DNA from: a bacterium HR28
GTDB lineage: Bacteria > Chloroflexota > Chloroflexia > Thermomicrobiales > Thermomicrobiaceae
Direction of reading: 5' to 3'
Assembly: GCA_002898255.1 (NCBI GenBank)
Contig: BEIE01000001.1
Location: 124,001 to 188,000 of the forward strand
Length of the DNA: 64,000 bases
Of the stretch, positions 55,670 to 64,000 are shown in pieces. Under the pieces are notes generated by a model that saw only the letters and a list, made by a program, of their open reading frames with translations, did not search any database and was not told the origin of the DNA. Both the position numbers and the translations under genes were made by a program. Positions within the stretch are counted from its first letter, which is position 1; each line of letters starts with the position of its first letter.

Positions 55670-57244
55670 CTAGAACCGCGGCCGGTACTCACCCCATACC
55701 TGCCGCAGCCGCCCGCAGATCTGTCCCAGCGTCGCGCCGGCCAACAGCGCCTCGCGCAGCACCGGCAGCATATTCTCGCTTCCCCGCGCCGCCTCCTCGA
55801 CCCGGTCGAGTGCTCGGGCCACGCGCGCGGCGTCTTGCCGAGCTCGGTACTCCTGGACACGCCGAATCTGGCGCTCCACTGCCGCCTCGTCGAGGCGATG
55901 CACCGGGACATGCACTGGGGTCGCATCTTGGTAACGGTTGACGCCGACGACGATGCGCTCGCCGCGTTCCACCGCTTGCTCCCACGCGTAGGCGCTCTCC
56001 GCAATCTGCGCCTGGATCCAGCCCCGCTCGATTGCGGTGACCGCGCCCCCCATTGCTTCAATCGCATCGATGAGCTCCCAGGCTCGCCGTTCCACCTCGT
56101 CGGTCAGCGCCTCCACGAAGTAGGAGCCACCGAGCGGGTCGGCGGTATCCGCGACGCCAGTTTCTTCCGCGAGGATTTGCTGTGTCCGCAGCGCGATTGT
56201 TGCCGATTCCTCGGTCGGAAGCCCAAGTGCCTCATCATAGGAATTGGTATGCAAGCTCTGGGTACCTCCGAGCACAGCCGCGAGCGCCTGATAGGCGACG
56301 CGCACGATGTTGTTCAGCGGTTGCTGCGCGGTGAGGGTGCAGCCGCAGGTCTGGGTGTGGAAGCGGAGCATCCAGGAGCGGGGGTTCTGGGCACCGAACC
56401 GCTCGCGCATGATCACCGCCCACATCCGCCGCGCAGCCCGGAACTTGGCAATCTCCTCGAAAAAGTTGTTGTGTGCACCGAAGAAGAAGCTGAGTCGCGG
56501 CGCAAACTCGTCCACCGCCAGCCCCGCCTCGATCGCCGCTCGGACGTAGGCGATCGCGTTGGCAAGGGTGAAGGCAACTTCTTGGACGGCGGTCGCTCCA
56601 GCTTCACGGATGTGGTAACCGCTGATGGAGATCGTATTCCAGTTTGGAAGGTGCTCCTTACAGTAGGCGAACGTATCAACCACGAGCCGCATCGATGGGC
56701 GAGGCGGGAAAATGTACGTGCCGCGGGCAGCGTATTCCTTCAGGATGTCGTTCTGGATGGTCCCCCGCAGTTGTTTGGGGTCGACCCCCTGCTCCTCAGC
56801 GACGATCTGATACATCAGTAAGAGGATGGCCGCCGGGGCGTTGATCGTCATAGAGGTGGTCACTGCCCCGAGGTGGATCCCCTCGAAGAGTCGGCGCATG
56901 TCATCGAGCGTCGAGATCGCCACGCCCACTCGTCCGACTTCCGGACGCGCCTGCGGATGGTCTGAGTCGTAGCCGAGCTGCGTCGGGAGGTCGAAGGCGA
57001 CGCTGAGGCCTGTCTGACCGCGCTCCAAGAGGAGTCGAAAGCGACGGTTCGTCTCCTCGGCTGAGCCGTAGCCGGCATACTGGCGGATCGTCCACTTCTT
57101 CCCGCGGTACATCGTCGGATGGATGCCGCGCGTGTAGGGATACTCTCCGGGGTCTGGTTCGGGAGGTCGTCCAGTCTCACGGTAGACCGGAGCGATCTCG
57201 ATGCCTGAATCGGTCACGACGCGACGGACATCTGCGGTCGTCAT
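55670..57244 (-). CDS. Acyl-CoA mutase large subunit (methylmalonyl-CoA mutase N-terminal type)
   Basis: A 524-aa B12-dependent mutase catalytic subunit. The start region [20 protein letters not shown] and [20 protein letters not shown], then [20 protein letters not shown] match the family's TIM barrel. Further landmarks are [37 protein letters not shown] and [20 protein letters not shown]. There is no C-terminal B12-binding domain (DxHxxG), so a separate small subunit elsewhere must supply it. It probably interconverts succinyl-CoA and methylmalonyl-CoA, but related isobutyryl- or ethylmalonyl-type mutases cannot be excluded. ATG 57244 is where homology starts; an upstream extension of the frame is not protein-like. 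Confidence 0.9.
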   Translation of the reverse strand: MTTADVRRVVTDSGIEIAPVYRETGRPPEPDPGEYPYTRGIHPTMYRGKKWTIRQYAGYGSAEETNRRFRLLLERGQTGLSVAFDLPTQLGYDSDHPQARPEVGRVGVAISTLDDMRRLFEGIHLGAVTTSMTINAPAAILLLMYQIVAEEQGVDPKQLRGTIQNDILKEYAARGTYIFPPRPSMRLVVDTFAYCKEHLPNWNTISISGYHIREAGATAVQEVAFTLANAIAYVRAAIEAGLAVDEFAPRLSFFFGAHNNFFEEIAKFRAARRMWAVIMRERFGAQNPRSWMLRFHTQTCGCTLTAQQPLNNIVRVAYQALAAVLGGTQSLHTNSYDEALGLPTEESATIALRTQQILAEETGVADTADPLGGSYFVEALTDEVERRAWELIDAIEAMGGAVTAIERGWIQAQIAESAYAWEQAVERGERIVVGVNRYQDATPVHVPVHRLDEAAVERQIRRVQEYRARQDAARVARALDRVEEAARGSENMLPVLREALLAGATLGQICGRLRQVWGEYRPRF

Positions 57245-57744
57245 CCCCGACCCCCTCGACGGAACGTCGTGCGAGCAAATCGTCTCTGGTTCTTGTCCAG
57301 ACACTCCTCGGCGGTCACCCGCCGGACGCAGTCGCGATGACCCCATTACTCTACACGAATCCCTTTTGCCGGACTCTGCCACGGCCGAAGGGGCAGGAGC
57401 GACCGCCCGGTACTGCGCCGACGCGCAACGAGAACACTCGTCTCGCTCTGATCCGCGAGAGACTCCACACGTCCACCGGTCAGGCACTCCTTGGGCGGTC
57501 GGTCACTGACGCCGGAGGCACCAAGACGCGGGGAGCAGCGGTCCGGGCAGATCGCACGCATGGCAAAGCGTCTGAAACCCAAAGGCGGAGATCTCTCTCC
57601 CGCGGTCGCTACTCACAGTGCACGCCAGCAAATGCACGAACTCCAGAGACACGTTCACCTCACGACGAGCCAGCCGAGGCATGTTAGGCTTGGGCAAGAC
57701 GAAGCAGGTGCGGCGGTGAGACTCGGGAGGGAGGGATAGCGTCT
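57245..57744. other. Divergent promoter region of the mutase and USP-CBS genes
   Basis: 500 bp without a supported gene. A minus-strand TAGAGTAAT near 57345-57353 could be a -10 region for the mutase gene. Confidence 0.45.
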
Positions 57745-59118
57745 ATGGCAGGGCCGGTCGTCGTTCCAGTCTTGCCCACGTATCTCGATCCGGAGCGCGT
57801 GACGCATTGTGCGATTCCCTACGGCCGGGCGATCGCTCAGCGACTTGGGAGCGAGCTCGTCCTGCTCTCGGTTGTCGAGATCACCGAGTCGCTCCGTTCG
57901 TACCTGGAAGCTGAGGGCGAGCAGGTCGAGCGTCTCATTCAGCGCTGGCTCGAGCAGCGGCGAGAGGCGATCAGCCGTCTCGCCGCGGCGGTGGACGGTG
58001 TGCGTACTCGCGTCGAGGTTCTCCTCGGAGAGCCCGCAAAAGAGATTGTCGCCTTCGCCAACGAGCAACAGGCTGCCGTCATCGTCATGAGCAGTCACGG
58101 CCGACTCGGCGTCGCTCGACTGCTCGTTGGGAGCGTGACGTTCAGCGTGATGCAGCGTGCACAGCAACCAGCGCTCGTCGTCCGCGCCCGGGTTCCCATA
58201 CCGGCCCCCAACGCACCGGTGAGCTTTTCACCGGTCCTGGTCCCGCTTGATGGCTCATCGCTCGCCGAAGAGGCGATCGACACAGCCCTGGCGCTGATCG
58301 GCCAAGGCCGTGAACCGTTGGAGCTCCATCTCTTCCACGTGTTGACGAATGACGAGGAGCCAGCACGTTGGGAAGACTATCTCCAGAGCGTGGCACAGCG
58401 TCTTCGCGATCGAGGGTATCCCGTCACCTGGAGCCTGGGGCGCGGGCCCGTGGCCGAGACGATCGCGCAAGAGGCCGTCCAACGACGAGCCGGCCTGATC
58501 GCGATGGGAACCCACGGTCTGAGCGGCGTCCGCCGCGTACTCCTTGGGTCTACAGCCGAGCACGTGCTCCACGCGACCACCGTCCCGTTGCTGCTGCACC
58601 GTCCACGCGCTGTCCGCCGCGTCCTGGAGGAACGCCACGCTGCTGCCGAACCGCTACGCGCACGCGACATCATGACACCCAACCCGATCACGGTCGGGCC
58701 TGACACAACGCTCGAGCAGGTCGCACGACTCATGCTCGAACATCAGATCGGCGCTGTTCCGGTTGTCGACGCTGAGGGGCGTCTCCTTGGTCTCATCCGC
58801 GAAGAGGATTTCCTGGCGCAGGAACGACCCATCCCATTCTCGGCCTTCCGCGCCCCTCAACTGTTTGGGCATTGGGTTGGGCCGGAAGGGATCGAACGGA
58901 TCTATGAAGAGGCACGGAAACTGACAGCCAGTCAGGTCGCTCACCCGGCAGAGGTGACCGCGAGCGAGGACACCACGCTGAGCGAACTTGCACAGCGGAT
59001 GGTCGAGGCGAACGTCCGGCACGTGCCAGTGCTCCGTGACGGGAAGCTCGTCGGCATCGTCACGCGGCACGATGTCCTCAAAGCGATCGCCGGTCATTCC
59101 CGTGGCCGAGGAGCCTAA
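57745..59118 (+). CDS. Tandem universal-stress-protein/CBS-domain protein
   Basis: A 457-aa regulatory protein. Residues 1-150 and 160-290 are two UspA domains. The second has the complete ATP-binding signature GTHGLSGVRRVLLGST; in the first the leading Gly is Ser (SSHGRLGVARLLVGS), so it may not bind ATP. Residues about 305-450 are a CBS pair (ARDIMTPNPITVGPDTTLEQ, HQIGAVPVVDAEGRLLGLI and NVRHVPVLRDGKLVGIVTRH) that would bind adenine nucleotides. GGAGGG precedes ATG 57745. It is followed 13 nt later by a P-type ATPase gene, suggesting energy- or stress-dependent control of ion transport. Confidence 0.9.
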   Translation: MAGPVVVPVLPTYLDPERVTHCAIPYGRAIAQRLGSELVLLSVVEITESLRSYLEAEGEQVERLIQRWLEQRREAISRLAAAVDGVRTRVEVLLGEPAKEIVAFANEQQAAVIVMSSHGRLGVARLLVGSVTFSVMQRAQQPALVVRARVPIPAPNAPVSFSPVLVPLDGSSLAEEAIDTALALIGQGREPLELHLFHVLTNDEEPARWEDYLQSVAQRLRDRGYPVTWSLGRGPVAETIAQEAVQRRAGLIAMGTHGLSGVRRVLLGSTAEHVLHATTVPLLLHRPRAVRRVLEERHAAAEPLRARDIMTPNPITVGPDTTLEQVARLMLEHQIGAVPVVDAEGRLLGLIREEDFLAQERPIPFSAFRAPQLFGHWVGPEGIERIYEEARKLTASQVAHPAEVTASEDTTLSELAQRMVEANVRHVPVLRDGKLVGIVTRHDVLKAIAGHSRGRGA

Positions 59119-59131
59119 GGGAAAGCGGTTG

Positions 59132-61939
59132 GTGAGTGAGCACCGGAAATCCGAAACGCCAACGCGCACCGAGGCAGTAGGCAGTGTGGAGCAGCCCTGG
59201 CATGCACTTCCTGCTGCCACGGTCATCGATCTGCTCACCAGCGATCCGGCAGGGTTGACGTCAGCTGAGGCACGGCGTCGGCTGGCCCAATATGGCCCGA
59301 ACCAGATCGCCGAAATACCGCCGCCCAACCCGCTGGCGATCTTTGCCCACCAATTCGCCAGTCCCCTGATCGTCACGTTGGCGCTTGCTGCGCTCGTCGC
59401 CGGCCTTCTCGGCGAATGGATCGATGCAGCGGTGATCGTCGCCGCGCTGGCGATCAATGCGTTCTTCGGCTTCCTCCAGGAATGGCGCGCCGAATCGGCG
59501 ATCCGTTCACTTCTGCGCTACCTCGCGCCCAAGGCCCGCGTTCTCCGTGACGGCGTCGAACAGATCGTGGACAGTAGGGAACTTGTGCCCGGGGATATCG
59601 TGCTGCTCGAGTCGGGAGTTCGCGTACCGGCAGATCTCCGGCTGCTCACGACAATCGCTTTGATGATCGACGAATCGGTGCTCACCGGCGAATCAGTCCC
59701 CGTCGCAAAGCGACCCGATCCGGTCGCCGCTGACACGCCGGTCGCCGATCGTACCTGCATGGCTTACCTGGGGACAGTGGTGACGAGTGGTCGAGGGCGA
59801 GGCATCGTCGTCGCCACGGGAAGCCGCACCGAGGTCGGTCGCGTCGCTGCCATTGCCCAACGGGAAGTGGCACCCCCTACCCCCCTGCAGCAGCAACTCG
59901 CGCGCTTTGCGCGGACGGTAGCCATTCTGGTGCTGCTGGGGATCGTGAGCATCGGGGCCTTCGGTCTCCTCCGTGGTGACGATCTGGGAACAATTCTCGT
60001 ATTCGCCGTCGGCGCGGCTGTGGCGATCGTCCCGGAAGACCTTCCTGTTATTCTTACGATCGTTTTCGCCGTCAGTGTCCAGCGCATGGCACGGCGGAAC
60101 GCGATCGTGCGGCATCTCCCGGCCGTCGAAACGCTTGGCAGCACGACAGTCATCGGCTCAGACAAGACGGGCACGCTCACAGAAAACCGCATGACCGTCC
60201 GGTTCCTCTGGGCCGCGGGCGAGCGTAGAGAGATCGGTTCACGCTCTCTCACGCACCAGACCGCGCCGCCAGGCGTTCTTCTCCCCGCACAGGCATCCGG
60301 TTTCGAAGCGCTTTGGAAAACGCTTGAACCCCATGCACTCGTGCTCCTTGCTGGCGTCCTGGCCAACGAAGCGCAACTCACTCCAGCCGCGGAACTCGAT
60401 CGCGAAGGGGTCGGTGATCCGACCGACATTGCCCTTCTTGTCGCGGCACGGCAGGAACTCGCTGACCCAACCACGCTCCGCGAGCGGTTCCCCTTGCTGG
60501 CGATGCTGCCGTTTGAACCAGAACGGCGGTTCGCCGCCGCACTCTGCGCGGTTGGAGAGCAACCGACGGTCTTCGTCAAGGGAGCTCCTGAACGCGTCGT
60601 CGAGATGTGCACCTGCTGGCTCAGCAGCACCGGCCCTGCTCCACTCGCCCCACAAGAGATCGCGGACGCGGCTGCCGAACTCGCGCAAGCCGGTTTTCGT
60701 GTCCTCGGGCTTGCTGCGGGAGACGTCAGCCAGCGCGACGAATCGGTATTCGCGCAGCTCAACGAGCTCGTCTTTCTCGGGCTGGTTGCGTTATGGGATC
60801 CACCACGCCCGGGCGTGAAGGAATCGATCGCCCAGTGTCATGCGGCCGGCATCCGTGTGCTGATGATCACTGGTGATCACGCCGGAACCGCTGCGGCGGT
60901 CGCAGCCGAACTCGGTATTGCACCCCCCGGAAGCCCTGTCCTCACCGGACGGGAGCTTGCCCAGCTCGACGATACACAACTCCGCGAGCGGATTCGCAGC
61001 GTCAACGTGTACGCGCGCGTCGAGCCGGAGCAGAAATTGCGCATTGTTAGGGCACTGCAAGCCCTCGGCGAAACCATCGCGGTCACGGGTGACGGTGTGA
61101 ACGACGCCCCTGCTCTACGGGCAGCTGACGTCGGCGTCGCAATGGGCAAAAGTGGAACCGATGTTGCGCGCGAAGCGGCCGACATGGTGCTCGCCGACGA
61201 CAACTTCGTCACGATCGTGGCGGCGGTCGAGGAAGGTCGTGCTGCGGCGGACAACCTGCGCAAGGCGACCTTCTTCCTGCTCTCCACTGGCGCGGCGACC
61301 GCGTTCCTTTTGCCCATGGCTATCTTCCTGGGGTGGCCGCTCCCTCTTTATCCGGCACAGCTCCTCTGGCTCAACTTGGTAACGAACGGCGTGCAGGATA
61401 TCGCGCTCGCCGTCGAACCGAAGGAGCCGGATCTTTTGAGGCGTCGCCCCCGTCCCCGCCGGGAGGGGATCCTTTCGATGCTCCTGTGGGAACGGATCGC
61501 CTTGAGCGGTCTCGTCATGGCACTCGGGACCATTTGGATCTTCGACTGGACGCTGGAGCGTTTCGGCTCGCTCGACCTTGCCCGGACGGTCGCACTCACT
61601 ACAATGGTGCTCTACCAGACGTTCCAAGTCGGTAATGCGCGCTCCAGCACGCGTTCACTCTTCCAGATTCATCCCTTGTCCAACCGCTTCCTCTTCCTCG
61701 CCGCAGCTGCAGCATTGACGCTCCACATCGTGGCCCTTCACACACCTCTTCTGCAGTTCGTGCTCCGGGTTCAGCCAATCCCGCTGGAACTCTGGCCACG
61801 CATGATCGTGCTCGCAGCGAGCATCGTCGTCGCTGTGGAACTGCACAAGATGATCCGCCGGCGCTGGCCGTACCCTTCCTGGGAGCTGAGCAGTACTCCA
61901 GCCGCCTCCACGGCGGCGACTACATCATCCGATAGCTGA
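59132..61939 (+). CDS. P-type cation-transporting ATPase (P2-like)
   Basis: A 935-aa pump. Motifs in order: actuator MIDESVLTGESVPVAKR; TM4 AIVPEDLPVILTIVF; phosphorylation site GSDKTGTLTENRM; nucleotide domain ERRFAAALCAVGEQPTVFVK; hinge AVTGDGVNDAPALRAADVGV; six C-terminal TM segments. TM6 reads LWLNLVTNGVQDIALA, where SERCA-type pumps have N-x-x-T-D, so the classic second calcium-site Asp is Asn and an Asp sits three residues on. The transported ion (Ca2+, Mn2+ or another) is therefore uncertain. GTG 59132 follows AAGGGA; GTG 59102, overlapping the USP gene, is an alternative. Its 3' end overlaps the convergent antiporter gene by 20 nt. Confidence 0.92.
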   Translation: MSEHRKSETPTRTEAVGSVEQPWHALPAATVIDLLTSDPAGLTSAEARRRLAQYGPNQIAEIPPPNPLAIFAHQFASPLIVTLALAALVAGLLGEWIDAAVIVAALAINAFFGFLQEWRAESAIRSLLRYLAPKARVLRDGVEQIVDSRELVPGDIVLLESGVRVPADLRLLTTIALMIDESVLTGESVPVAKRPDPVAADTPVADRTCMAYLGTVVTSGRGRGIVVATGSRTEVGRVAAIAQREVAPPTPLQQQLARFARTVAILVLLGIVSIGAFGLLRGDDLGTILVFAVGAAVAIVPEDLPVILTIVFAVSVQRMARRNAIVRHLPAVETLGSTTVIGSDKTGTLTENRMTVRFLWAAGERREIGSRSLTHQTAPPGVLLPAQASGFEALWKTLEPHALVLLAGVLANEAQLTPAAELDREGVGDPTDIALLVAARQELADPTTLRERFPLLAMLPFEPERRFAAALCAVGEQPTVFVKGAPERVVEMCTCWLSSTGPAPLAPQEIADAAAELAQAGFRVLGLAAGDVSQRDESVFAQLNELVFLGLVALWDPPRPGVKESIAQCHAAGIRVLMITGDHAGTAAAVAAELGIAPPGSPVLTGRELAQLDDTQLRERIRSVNVYARVEPEQKLRIVRALQALGETIAVTGDGVNDAPALRAADVGVAMGKSGTDVAREAADMVLADDNFVTIVAAVEEGRAAADNLRKATFFLLSTGAATAFLLPMAIFLGWPLPLYPAQLLWLNLVTNGVQDIALAVEPKEPDLLRRRPRPRREGILSMLLWERIALSGLVMALGTIWIFDWTLERFGSLDLARTVALTTMVLYQTFQVGNARSSTRSLFQIHPLSNRFLFLAAAAALTLHIVALHTPLLQFVLRVQPIPLELWPRMIVLAASIVVAVELHKMIRRRWPYPSWELSSTPAASTAATTSSDS

Positions 61940-62909
61940 TCGCCAGGCCGAGGCCATATGCCAACACGACCGGTAACGCACCGGGATCGAGTAGACGATG
62001 TCGTGGCTCTGCTTGGCTGAGCGTGCCTAGAACAACCAGGGCGGTCAGCACCACCGCGAAGAGGTTCCCGACCAGGACCGACGGCTCGGCGTGCGCGAGC
62101 AAGGGTCCACCACCATCCACCACGTCGAGAATGAAGAGGATCACCATGTTAAAGGCATTACTCCCAAGGAGGTTTCCAACCACCAGGTCGTAGGATCCAG
62201 CGCGTATCCCAGCAATCGAGACGACAATCTCGGGCAACGAGGTGACTACTGCCAGGACGATGATTCCGAAAAACCCTGTCGTCACTCCGGTCTGCTCGAC
62301 AAGCTCCGTCGCCGCCCCGATGAGTAATCGCGCCGCGAGGACCAATACGAGCGTCGCCGCGGCAAAGCGGGCGGCATCTTGCCAGAGTCCGAAACGCATC
62401 TGGCCGGGTGTCGCTCCGACCGGTACTGGTAGTACGCGTGCGCGGCGCGTCGCGTGTAGCAACCACGCACCCCACAGGTAGGCAAGGCCAATCAGGACCG
62501 TGGCCCATCCGACGCCGAAAGGGGCAAGCTGCGACGCAGTCACGATCCCAAGCGCAGCGAGGGCGAGGACAATGATCGCGAGGACTCCGGCCATCGCCTG
62601 ATCGATGATTACCCGAGTGAGGATCCGTACCTGGGGAGTCAGTAGGTCAGCGACAGCCAACACCAGCATGTTGAACATACACGAGCCGAAAAGATCACCG
62701 GTCGCGAAATTTGCAGTGCCACTCCGAACCGCGATCAGATCGACTGAGAGTTCCGGCAGTGAGGTTGCACCAGCGAGGAGGATGGCACCGATCCACGCGT
62801 GCCCGAGCCCGGTGTGCTCGGCCAGTTTCTCAGCCCGCCGCGTCAATTCCCAGCCAGCCAGCACGACAAAAGCCGCGCTGAGACTGAACACGACAAGCGT
62901 TCCCCACAC
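61920..62909 (-). CDS. Calcium/cation antiporter of the CaCA family (YrbG-like)
   Basis: A 329-aa membrane protein with about ten TM segments and the two inverted alpha-repeats of the family. Alpha-1 is AILLAGATSLPELSVDLIAV followed by GDLFGSCMFNML. Alpha-2 is IIVLAVVTSLPEIVVSIAGI followed by VGNLLGSNAFNMV. The Glu in each SLPE motif is the ion ligand. Such proteins exchange Ca2+ (or K+) for Na+ or H+. Starts at GTG 62909 after GATGAGGAG. It lies 47 nt downstream of the malic-enzyme stop and may be in the same transcript; its 3' end overlaps the P-type ATPase gene tail to tail. Confidence 0.9.
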   Translation of the reverse strand: MWGTLVVFSLSAAFVVLAGWELTRRAEKLAEHTGLGHAWIGAILLAGATSLPELSVDLIAVRSGTANFATGDLFGSCMFNMLVLAVADLLTPQVRILTRVIIDQAMAGVLAIIVLALAALGIVTASQLAPFGVGWATVLIGLAYLWGAWLLHATRRARVLPVPVGATPGQMRFGLWQDAARFAAATLVLVLAARLLIGAATELVEQTGVTTGFFGIIVLAVVTSLPEIVVSIAGIRAGSYDLVVGNLLGSNAFNMVILFILDVVDGGGPLLAHAEPSVLVGNLFAVVLTALVVLGTLSQAEPRHRLLDPGALPVVLAYGLGLAISYRMM

Positions 62910-62956
62910 TCCGGCCGTCTCCTCATCGCCTTGTCAGAATCGCTGTCAGGGTGTCC

Positions 62957-64000
62957 TCAGCGGCGCACGCCCTCGTAGAGAAGCTCCCGTGTGCGCGCTG
63001 CCACCTCGTCCGGATCGACCTGGACACGCGCCACGCCGGTTTCTATCGCCGCGCGAGCGACTGCCGCCGCCACAGCGGGCGGGACGTTCAGATCCAGGCT
63101 ATCTGGGATGACGAACTGTGGGGAGAGCTGGCGCGGCGTGACCAGCTCAGCGATCGCCTGTGCTGCAGCCAGCTTCATGGCATCGTTAATGTCCCGAGCA
63201 CGCACATCAAGGGCGCCGCGGAAGACACCAGGGAAAGCGAGGGAGTTATTCACCTGGTTCGGGAAGTCAGAGCGGCCAGTCGCCACCACGAGCGCACCAG
63301 CCTCATAGGCGAGGTCGGGGTGAATTTCTGGGTCAGGATTGGCCAAGGCGAAGACAATGGGACCGGGAGCCATAGTACGGATCATCTCCGGCGTGAGGAT
63401 GTTGGGACTGGACAGGCCGATGAAGGCATCTGCCCCGACAAGCGCATCCGCAAGACTTCCGCGCACACCCGCCTTGTTTGTGAGCCGGGCGATCTCCATC
63501 TTGTAGCGATTCATCCCCACCTCACGCTCGCGGTAGATCGCCCCGTGCCGGTCACAGAGCACGATGTCACCGACACCGTAGACGAGGAGCAACTTCGCCG
63601 TGGCGATCCCAGCCGCGCCGGCCCCGTTGATCACAATCTTCGCTTCACTGAGCGGTGTCCCACGCAGCTTGAAGGCGTTGATGAGACCCGCCAAGACCAC
63701 GATGGCGGTCCCATGCTGGTCATCGTGGAAGACCGGCATATCGAGGCGCTCCTTGAGTGCCGCCTCGATTTCGAAGCACCGCGGGGCCGAGATATCTTCG
63801 AGGTTGATGCCACCGAACGAGGGCGCAATCGCTGCCACAATGTCGACGATCCGCTCCGGGTCACGCTCGGCGATACAGATCGGGAAGGCCTCAACACCAC
63901 CCAGCGACTGGAACAAGACGGCCTTCCCCTCCATCACCGGCAGCGCCGCCTGTGGTCCAATGTCGCCGAGGCCAAGCACAGCACTGCCATCGGTCACAAT
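62957..64000 (-). CDS. Malic enzyme (NAD(P)-dependent, oxaloacetate-decarboxylating), N-terminus cut by window edge
   Basis: The visible 346 residues are the C-terminal part of a short-form bacterial malic enzyme. It has VTDGSAVLGLGDIGPQAALP in style at the left, then metal ligands in GGINLEDISAPRCFEIE and PVFHDDQHGTAIVVLAG. The dinucleotide fold has IVINGAGAAGIATAKLLLVY, and the C-terminal DFPNQVNNSLAFPGVFRGAL is conserved. It converts malate to pyruvate and CO2. About 80 or more N-terminal residues lie beyond base 64000. There is no phosphotransacetylase-like extension at the C-terminus (the protein ends YEGVRR). Cofactor preference cannot be read from the sequence. Confidence 0.93.
   Translation of the reverse strand: MVTDGSAVLGLGDIGPQAALPVMEGKAVLFQSLGGVEAFPICIAERDPERIVDIVAAIAPSFGGINLEDISAPRCFEIEAALKERLDMPVFHDDQHGTAIVVLAGLINAFKLRGTPLSEAKIVINGAGAAGIATAKLLLVYGVGDIVLCDRHGAIYREREVGMNRYKMEIARLTNKAGVRGSLADALVGADAFIGLSSPNILTPEMIRTMAPGPIVFALANPDPEIHPDLAYEAGALVVATGRSDFPNQVNNSLAFPGVFRGALDVRARDINDAMKLAAAQAIAELVTPRQLSPQFVIPDSLDLNVPPAVAAAVARAAIETGVARVQVDPDEVAARTRELLYEGVRR

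Noticed and set aside
54911-56821. 636-codon plus-strand frame
   Set aside because: Antisense to the mutase gene, with composition typical of a shadow frame.

Overview
The window is high-GC bacterial DNA. Several secreted proteins carry a 'YFPETG...GGL..FGYPL...FERARFE' or 'GLPITEPFW...FERRCLTYTP' domain that I associate with Chloroflexota surface proteins. With the GC content and gene complement, this points to a Thermomicrobia-like member of the Chloroflexota (Thermomicrobium/Sphaerobacter relatives). The placement is inference from protein style; no rRNA is present.

Left part (1-9.4 kb). An operon beginning with an unknown 299-aa protein and a BREX-type ATP-binding protein (DUF2791 fold) runs off the left edge. 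It is followed by a gene graveyard: one intact secreted protein, decayed BON-domain, methyltransferase and TPR genes, an intact HEPN-MNT toxin-antitoxin pair, and a comM fragment fused to a tyrosine-recombinase fragment beside tRNA-Leu(CAA).

Metabolic island (9.4-17.9 kb). A PucR regulator diverges from a CoxG-like gene. It is followed by two near-duplicate FAD oxidoreductases flanking a Rieske oxygenase, a polyamine-type ABC binding lipoprotein and a YbjQ protein. The set looks like uptake and demethylation of an N-methylated amine or amino acid.

Surface and repeat region (19-30 kb). This holds an LPXTG-anchored Thr/Pro stalk protein, a fragment of a phage terminase, then an M28-like peptidase and a sigma factor lying between two inverted copies of a long repeat. 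A secreted FPETG-domain protein follows.

Phage-like module (30-43.5 kb, all minus strand). In transcription order: a 185-aa protein, an amidase endolysin, a 127-aa protein, an XhlA-like protein, a holin-like protein, terminase large subunit, portal, connector-like protein, major capsid protein and a 600-aa structural-type protein. All reading frames are open. The gaps are swollen by palindromic G-rich repeats, and no integrase, replication, tape-measure or sheath gene is seen. It resembles a domesticated capsid/packaging/lysis module.

Right part (44-64 kb). A 12-TM membrane LuxR regulator, a secreted subtilase, an 852-aa surface protein, a small membrane-protein operon, an acyl-CoA mutase large subunit, a USP-CBS protein coupled to a P-type ATPase, a Ca2+/Na+ antiporter-type protein and a malic enzyme cut by the right edge.
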